Source of the DNA: Bacteroidales bacterium M5 | Lineage (GTDB): Bacteria; Bacteroidota; Bacteroidia; Bacteroidales; Muribaculaceae | NCBI GenBank assembly: GCA_001689535.1 | Contig: LUJP01000093.1 | Location: forward strand, 1 to 6,082 | Reading direction: 5' to 3' | Length of the DNA: 6,082 nucleotides | In this document: positions 1-3,142 of the stretch, piece by piece | How the letters are laid out: each line of letters starts with the position of its first letter | How positions within the stretch are numbered: the stretch's first letter is position 1 | The notes under the pieces: model-generated | The model's input: only the letters and a program-made list of their open reading frames with translations | What the model was told of the DNA's origin: nothing | The model's database searches: none | Program-made: the position numbers and the translations under genes

Positions 1-7
1 ATTCCCA

Positions 8-87
8 GGCTCGCCGCAGGAGGGACCGATGACGTTTTCCCCCGCAGCTGACGCAGCGGGTTTTACAGAAAACGCGGCTCCGCCGCT
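8..87. repeat. Direct repeat, copy A (about 80 bp)
   Basis: This copy matches 240-321. The core 41-87 aligns without gaps to 275-321 with 39 of 47 bases identical (CCCGCAG, ACGCAGCGG, TACAGAAA and GCTCC blocks shared). The flank 8-40 aligns more loosely and needs a small gap. Differences fall mostly on one codon position in any shared frame without a synonymous pattern, arguing against a coding origin. It contains a small dyad, GTTTT-ACAG-AAAAC (60-73). The repeat may continue past the left edge of the window. Confidence 0.7.
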
Positions 88-239
88 CCGAGTTGGCAGA
101 TCTGATACATGTATTGTTGACTCCTTTTAACAACCATTATTTTACATTGACCGCTTTTTTTCGATCGACGGCCGGAGGCCGACGCTCCCAGTGCACTATG
201 GCCTCATGCTGGCGCAGGCTTCGGCATCGCACCCTCCGG
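88..239. other. Intergenic stretch without a recognisable gene
   Basis: The part at about 105-160 is AT-richer than its surroundings; the part at about 165-239 is GC-rich with small dyads such as GGCC-GGA-GGCC (170-180). I see no RNA gene, no convincing promoter of the Bacteroides type and no supported coding frame. A minus-strand stretch reading AAAAGGAGTCAACAATACATG leads only into a 15-codon frame (24 codons from an upstream ATG at 137) that ends inside direct repeat A, so I do not call a gene. Confidence 0.5.
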
Positions 240-321
240 GGCTTGCAGCAGAGGGAGGGGACTCGGCCCCTCTTCCCGCAGATTACGCAGCGGATTGTAC
301 AGAAATCGCCGCTCCACGGCT
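240..321. repeat. Direct repeat, copy B (about 82 bp)
   Basis: Second copy of the repeat at 8-87, in the same orientation, 234 bp away at the core. The GTTTT-AAAAC dyad of copy A is not kept here, but AGCGGATT (289-296) can pair with AATC-CGCT (304-313) with a 2-nt bulge, so both copies have some self-complementarity near the same place. Similarity stops abruptly after 321. Confidence 0.7.
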
Positions 322-331
322 ATGAGGCGGC

Positions 332-347
332 GCCCCTTTTCAGGGGC
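332..347. repeat. Small inverted repeat between the direct repeat and the 9-bp array
   Basis: GCCCC (332-336) and GGGGC (343-347) flank a TTTTCA loop. A second short dyad, CGCCGC (307-312) with GCGGCG (327-332), overlaps its left arm. There is no U-run on either side, so a terminator role is not supported; it adds to the dense hairpin potential of this intergenic region. Confidence 0.4.
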
Positions 348-375
348 TTCGGAGGCGGCAGAGAATTCGGAGTCT

Positions 376-500
376 TGGGACACTACGGACTTTACGGACT
401 TTACGGACGCTACTGAGGCTCCCGACTTGTCTGACCGGTCTGACTGGTCGACCAGTCAGACCGGTCTGTCCGTAGGGTCAGTAAAGTCCGTAGGGTTCTA
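376..500. repeat. Long inverted repeat able to form an extended hairpin or cruciform
   Basis: Bases 376-408 pair with 468-500: 33 positions with 27 Watson-Crick pairs, 4 G-T and 2 mismatches (382/494 and 396/480). The stretch 384-395 with 481-492 is 12 perfect pairs. Inside lie an unpaired left segment (409-432) opposite one base (467), then a perfect 17-bp inner stem (433-449 with 450-466). All four wobbles (377/499, 379/497, 400/476, 401/475) are G-U in plus-strand RNA and would be C-A mismatches in minus-strand RNA. There is no U-run after 500, so it is not an ordinary terminator for plus-strand transcription. Confidence 0.8.
433..466. repeat. Perfect 34-bp loopless palindrome
   Basis: The arm GACCGGTCTGACTGGTC (433-449) is followed immediately by its exact reverse complement, GACCAGTCAGACCGGTC (450-466). 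Smaller palindromes sit inside: GACCGGTC at each end and GACTGGTCGACCAGTC in the centre. As RNA it would need at least the central UCGA as a loop. As DNA it could extrude a cruciform or bind a dimeric protein; no such role can be read from sequence alone. Confidence 0.9.
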
Positions 501-527
501 TGCGTGAAGCTGCTCTTGAAAGGCTGC

Positions 528-568
528 AAAAAGAAAGCGCGCGTCTTCCGCAATGGGAAGGCGCGCGC
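528..568 (-). terminator. Rho-independent terminator of the SusC-SusD-lipoprotein operon
   Basis: In minus-strand RNA the arm GCGCGCGCCUUCC (568-556) can pair with GGAAGACGCGCGC (549-537) across a 6-nt loop. That is 13 positions with a single C-A mismatch (561/544). It is followed directly by UUUCUUUUU (536-528). The hairpin starts about 40 nt after the stop codon of the last gene. The other orientation has no U-run after the stem, so it should act on the minus strand. The 3' flank on the plus strand also contains a perfect 14-bp palindrome, AAGGCGCGCGCCTT (558-571), which could form a competing small hairpin. Confidence 0.85.
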
Positions 569-582
569 CTTATAATGGGTAT

Positions 583-597
583 TGACTTATTTAGTCA
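583..597 (-). repeat. Small dyad in the operon's 3' untranslated region
   Basis: TGACT (583-587) and AGTCA (593-597) flank a 5-nt AT loop, between the stop codon of the last gene and the terminator. The stem is only 5 bp. In minus-strand RNA it could form a minor hairpin, or simply reflect clustered stop codons (TGACTAAATAA). I assign no function. Confidence 0.35.
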
Positions 598-607
598 GAG
601 GATATTA

Positions 608-1549
608 TCAGCGGGTGAGCTTGATTGATGAGTACTGGCCAATGGTATAGCCGGTATACTGGCCGGTTGAGTTGGAGAACAGACCACCGATTACCATTGC
701 ATTTTCGGGAATCACAATCTCATTCATCTCGGAATCGAATGTACATTCAACATCCAGGCTCATTAAGAGATTTCCGGATGCATTGCGTCCCAGCATAACG
801 GGATAAGCAACTCCTACTACATCACCATAATTGAATGCGAGGCCGTCGGTCATCATTGTTCCGTAACCAAGTTTCATGGTGCCTTTGCCTGTTTCTTCGT
901 CGTAGCTGAAATCGGTAAAGCGAATCATGTAATCGGAATCACCCATCACGCCGGCGAGCCAGAGTTCATTGCCAAACTCAGGTGCGCTGTTTGACGGAGT
1001 CTTCAGCACGGGACGGATATCAACTTCATTTCCGTTGCGGTCAAGGGCCGTGAGATGCCAGTTACCGCAAAGCATTGTATAAGGATTGTCAGAGTTCTGG
1101 ATAGTGACTGTGCAAGTGGACTGTGCGCCTATAGTTGCTCCTTCGGCTTTTACGATAGCAATATCAAGAACACGGTCAGGATTGATCACTCCGGTTTCCC
1201 AATTGTTTCCAATCTCTATGAAACCGGTGGTTTCCTGAGCGGCAATGTTGATTGTCTTTGAAGTAACCACATAATGAGTTCCTTCTACAGCGCCTTCCTG
1301 CTCAGCTCCGGGAGTTGCCTGGCGGATTTCAACAGTTACAACGACCTTTCCATTAGTTTCACCCGTCACAGCTACCGGAACATAGAAGAATTCTTCACTT
1401 TCCTGAGCTGTAAACTGAGAATTGCCCATCTCGACGGTCACTCCTTTAGCGGAATTAACGCCGCCAAGGAAATTGTTATCGTCATCGTCGGAACATGCCG
1501 TCAGAGTAAGAGCGGCGAGTGCAATGGCAAATATTTTATTCAATTTCAT
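608..1549 (-). CDS. Surface-exposed lipoprotein with Calx-beta-like domain and unassigned C-terminal domain; probable accessory ligand-binding protein
   Basis: A 313-residue lipoprotein, last gene of the operon. Residues 1-18 form a signal peptide with lipobox LTAC (Cys19). Next comes SDDDD (20-24), matching the lipoprotein export signal described for Bacteroides surface lipoproteins, so it is probably displayed outside the cell. Residues about 36-152 resemble a Calx-beta fold: alternating strands, EGTHYVVTSKTINIAAQETTG (89-109 region), then TIGAQSTCTVTIQNSDNP, like the closing TI.DND strand of that family. Residues about 157-313 (from YTMLCGNWHLTALD) look all-beta, with short alternating strands and many Gly and aromatic residues. 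I do not recognise this domain; it could be lipocalin-like or specific to Bacteroidetes uptake loci. No catalytic motif is seen. In the third position after SusC-SusD, the usual role is a surface binding protein widening ligand capture; that is inference from position. Coding and lipoprotein status are secure, Calx-beta is likely, function is open. Confidence 0.9.
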   Translation of the reverse strand: MKLNKIFAIALAALTLTACSDDDDNNFLGGVNSAKGVTVEMGNSQFTAQESEEFFYVPVAVTGETNGKVVVTVEIRQATPGAEQEGAVEGTHYVVTSKTINIAAQETTGFIEIGNNWETGVINPDRVLDIAIVKAEGATIGAQSTCTVTIQNSDNPYTMLCGNWHLTALDRNGNEVDIRPVLKTPSNSAPEFGNELWLAGVMGDSDYMIRFTDFSYDEETGKGTMKLGYGTMMTDGLAFNYGDVVGVAYPVMLGRNASGNLLMSLDVECTFDSEMNEIVIPENAMVIGGLFSNSTGQYTGYTIGQYSSIKLTR

Positions 1550-1572
1550 TATTCTTCAGATTTTGATGGTTA
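1547..1572 (-). promoter_or_regulatory. Translation start region of the third gene, 23-bp intercistronic gap
   Basis: The minus-strand gap between the SusD-like stop codon and the lipoprotein ATG ends in ATCTGAAGAATAATG. GAAG is at most a weak Shine-Dalgarno remnant; the leader is otherwise A-rich. The short gap leaves no room for a separate promoter, so this gene should be translated from the shared transcript. Confidence 0.4.
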
Positions 1573-3099
1573 TCAATAGCCTGTGTTCTGCTGGCCTGCG
1601 ATGTTGGGGTTCACAGTGAACTCGAACTGAGGAATAGGCCAGGTATAACGGTAGTCGCCAGGATTGTAGACGATGTTGTTGGTGTTGTTCTGTACAATCT
1701 GCATTACAGAAGGCAGACCGATAGCATCAAACTGAGCCTGACGGTTGAATCCCATGCCCCAGCGACGGAGATCGCTAAGACGGAAGCCTTCGCCTATGAG
1801 CTCTTTGGCACGCTCGTCGCGTATAGCCTGAATGAGCTGCGCGCCGGAAAGAGTACGACGGGTGTAGCCTTCGATACGTTTCTCGCGGAGATCATTGAGA
1901 TAGCCGTTGGCTGCGCTTTCGTTCTTTGTAGCACCATCGGCAGCGCAAACTTCGGCAGCAATCAGATAAAGCTCGCTCAGACGGAACGGTTTCGGTTTGT
2001 TATGGAAATTATTGCTTGTTGTGGTGAACAGAGCGGGGTTGCCGGGGAACTTGGAAAAGGCATAGGCCGGAACGGTAAGACCCTGCATCTCCATTCTGTA
2101 AGCCTTGAAGAATGCGTCAAAACGAACGTCTGTATCATCGTAAGCCACAAGAGCCTCGGCAACCGGAATATAGTCAGAAGAGTTCTTCTGAGTGTTGTAA
2201 ATCCAGTTGTTACCTGTATCAGGGCAGGATTCTGTGTTGCTGCTGAAGGGTACAAAGATGAGTTCTTCGCCCTCATCATTTACCCACAACGAAGCATAGT
2301 CGTCAAGACCGGTAAGATCAAAGTATCCTGAGTTGATCACATATTCTGCCTTTGAAAGAGCGGCCTGGTTGTCGCCGGTTATGAGAGCTACGCGTGACTG
2401 GAGGGCAGCTACGGCATAAGAGCTTATGCGTGATGCATTCGGACCGCAGTTGTCAAGGTTTCCAGCATCTTCGTAAGCCTTGATATTGTCAAAGGCTGCT
2501 GTCAGTTCGCCGTTAAGAACGGAAAGAGTCTCCGACATAGAGCTGCGCGAGGGATAAACCGAGCGGTTTCCGCTGGGCGAATAGGTATCCCAAATCTGCA
2601 GACCGAGACCGTTGGCATCCATAGGGTTGGTCCAGTGGTCGAGAAGATACCAGTAGCAGTATCCACGAACGAAATGAGCCTCACCCAGATAGTTGCGGAG
2701 CTGGAGTTTCTGATCGGCGTCGAACTGGTCGTCTTCAAGCATGGCCTCAATTTTGGGGACGATAAAGTTCACGTCGTTGATTACATTGTACATACTCTGG
2801 TACATAGACTTGATGTCTCCGTCGCTGGCATTGATCGAGCTTGTGGAGAAGTTTCCTATGCGGTTAGAGAATATGATAGTTCCGACGAACTTGTCGGCCT
2901 GTATCTCCGGACGGGCTATATAGGTGCCGGCGGTAATGCTGCGAAGCTGCATGTACAGACCGTTATTGTATTTGTGGACGTCGTTGAGCGACTGGATTGC
3001 TACCTCCTGGCCCATGACACCGAAATTCTTGGTGTCCATTGAGCAGGACGAAAGCAGGGCAGCGGCTGTGACGGCAAGTCCTAATATTATTTTTTTCAT
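1573..3099 (-). CDS. SusD/RagB-family ligand-binding outer-membrane lipoprotein
   Basis: This is the surface lipoprotein that caps the SusC barrel and captures ligand. At 508 residues it is a normal length for the family. Residues 1-18 are a lipoprotein signal peptide ending in lipobox LSSC, so Cys19 should be the acylated residue. Helical TPR-like segments are visible at about 135-157 (GEAHFVRGYCYWYLLDHW) and 223-262 (AVAALQSRVALITGDNQAAL...VINSGYFDL). The C-terminal SusD core is at about 370-450: KPFRLSELYLIAAEVCA, LNDLREKRI, then IRDERAKELIGEGFRLSDLRRW. The tail YTWPIPQFEFTVNPNIAGQQNTGY (485-508) matches the usual WPIP...NPN..QN.GY ending. The ATG at 3099 is chosen because it gives the complete signal peptide. 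The upstream leader is A-rich without a Shine-Dalgarno match, as is common in Bacteroidetes. It lies between the SusC-like gene (43-bp gap) and a second lipoprotein gene (23-bp gap). Family certain; ligand unknown. Confidence 0.96.
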   Translation of the reverse strand: MKKIILGLAVTAAALLSSCSMDTKNFGVMGQEVAIQSLNDVHKYNNGLYMQLRSITAGTYIARPEIQADKFVGTIIFSNRIGNFSTSSINASDGDIKSMYQSMYNVINDVNFIVPKIEAMLEDDQFDADQKLQLRNYLGEAHFVRGYCYWYLLDHWTNPMDANGLGLQIWDTYSPSGNRSVYPSRSSMSETLSVLNGELTAAFDNIKAYEDAGNLDNCGPNASRISSYAVAALQSRVALITGDNQAALSKAEYVINSGYFDLTGLDDYASLWVNDEGEELIFVPFSSNTESCPDTGNNWIYNTQKNSSDYIPVAEALVAYDDTDVRFDAFFKAYRMEMQGLTVPAYAFSKFPGNPALFTTTSNNFHNKPKPFRLSELYLIAAEVCAADGATKNESAANGYLNDLREKRIEGYTRRTLSGAQLIQAIRDERAKELIGEGFRLSDLRRWGMGFNRQAQFDAIGLPSVMQIVQNNTNNIVYNPGDYRYTWPIPQFEFTVNPNIAGQQNTGY

Positions 3100-3120
3100 A
3101 TTGAGAATATTCTTTTTGTG
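3097..3120 (-). promoter_or_regulatory. Translation start region of the SusD-like gene, A-rich without Shine-Dalgarno
   Basis: On the minus strand the bases before the ATG read CACAAAAAGAATATTCTCAAT. There is no GGAGG-like match at the usual distance, only an A-rich stretch, which is the common Bacteroidetes arrangement. It contains a short dyad, GAATATTC, at 3106-3113. No promoter elements of the Bacteroides type (TTTG and TAnnTTTG) are evident in the 43-bp gap, consistent with read-through from the SusC-like gene. Confidence 0.4.
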
Positions 3121-3142
3121 ATGTTTCTAAATCCGGTTAGCA

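Larger units (their letters stand above)
366..500. repeat. Degenerate 9-bp tandem array, 15 units, that reverses orientation near its middle
   Basis: The stretch stays in a 9-bp register for 135 bp. Units from 384 are TACGGACTT, TACGGACTT, TACGGACGC, TACTGAGGC, TCCCGACTT, GTCTGACCG, GTCTGACTG, GTCGACCAG, TCAGACCGG, TCTGTCCGT, AGGGTCAGT, AAAGTCCGT and AGGGTTCTA. Two weaker units precede them (TTCGGAGTC at 366, TTGGGACAC at 375). Left of about 449 the units resemble TACGGACTT; to the right they resemble its reverse complement, AAGTCCGTA. The open frames it creates (tripeptides such as DFT and DLS on the plus strand, TDF on the minus strand) follow from the 9-bp period, so I treat it as non-coding. 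No insertion-sequence ends or CRISPR-type spacers are seen. I cannot name the repeat family. Confidence 0.8.

Noticed and set aside
63..137. Minus-strand mini-ORF of 24 codons; its internal ATG at 110 is preceded by AAAAGGAG
   Set aside because: The AAAAGGAG stretch looks like a ribosome site, but it serves an internal ATG leading only to a 15-codon frame that ends in repeat A. Bacteroidetes rarely depend on Shine-Dalgarno sites, and no following gene is visible that it could regulate.
93..416. Open frame of 107 codons on the plus strand starting at TTG
   Set aside because: It runs through direct repeat B and into the 9-bp array, has a TTG start with no leader signal, and its translation is low-complexity, rich in Arg and Gly, without domain character. 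The frame is better explained by repeat composition.
366..500. CRISPR array
   Set aside because: The period is 9 bp with no distinct repeat and spacer lengths, and the units are degenerate and change orientation. No cas gene is present.
376..500. Rho-independent terminator for plus-strand transcription
   Set aside because: The stem is very long with a large internal asymmetry, and the bases after 500 (TGCGTGAAGCTGC) are not T-rich.
1..500. Insertion-sequence or transposon remnant
   Set aside because: There is no transposase-like frame, no terminal inverted repeats bounding the whole region and no target-site duplication that I can see. The direct repeats are in the same orientation but too diverged and internally placed to call element ends.
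295..507. Open frame of 70 codons on the plus strand with DFT/DLS-type tripeptide repeats
   Set aside because: The tripeptide pattern is the direct product of the 9-bp period, and the opposite strand gives similar TDF peptides. It starts inside direct repeat B at a non-ATG codon. No evidence for a protein.
1974..2331. Overlapping open frames on both strands inside the SusD-like gene
   Set aside because: These are out-of-frame or antisense shadows of a confidently assigned gene; none has a signal peptide, domain motif or plausible leader.
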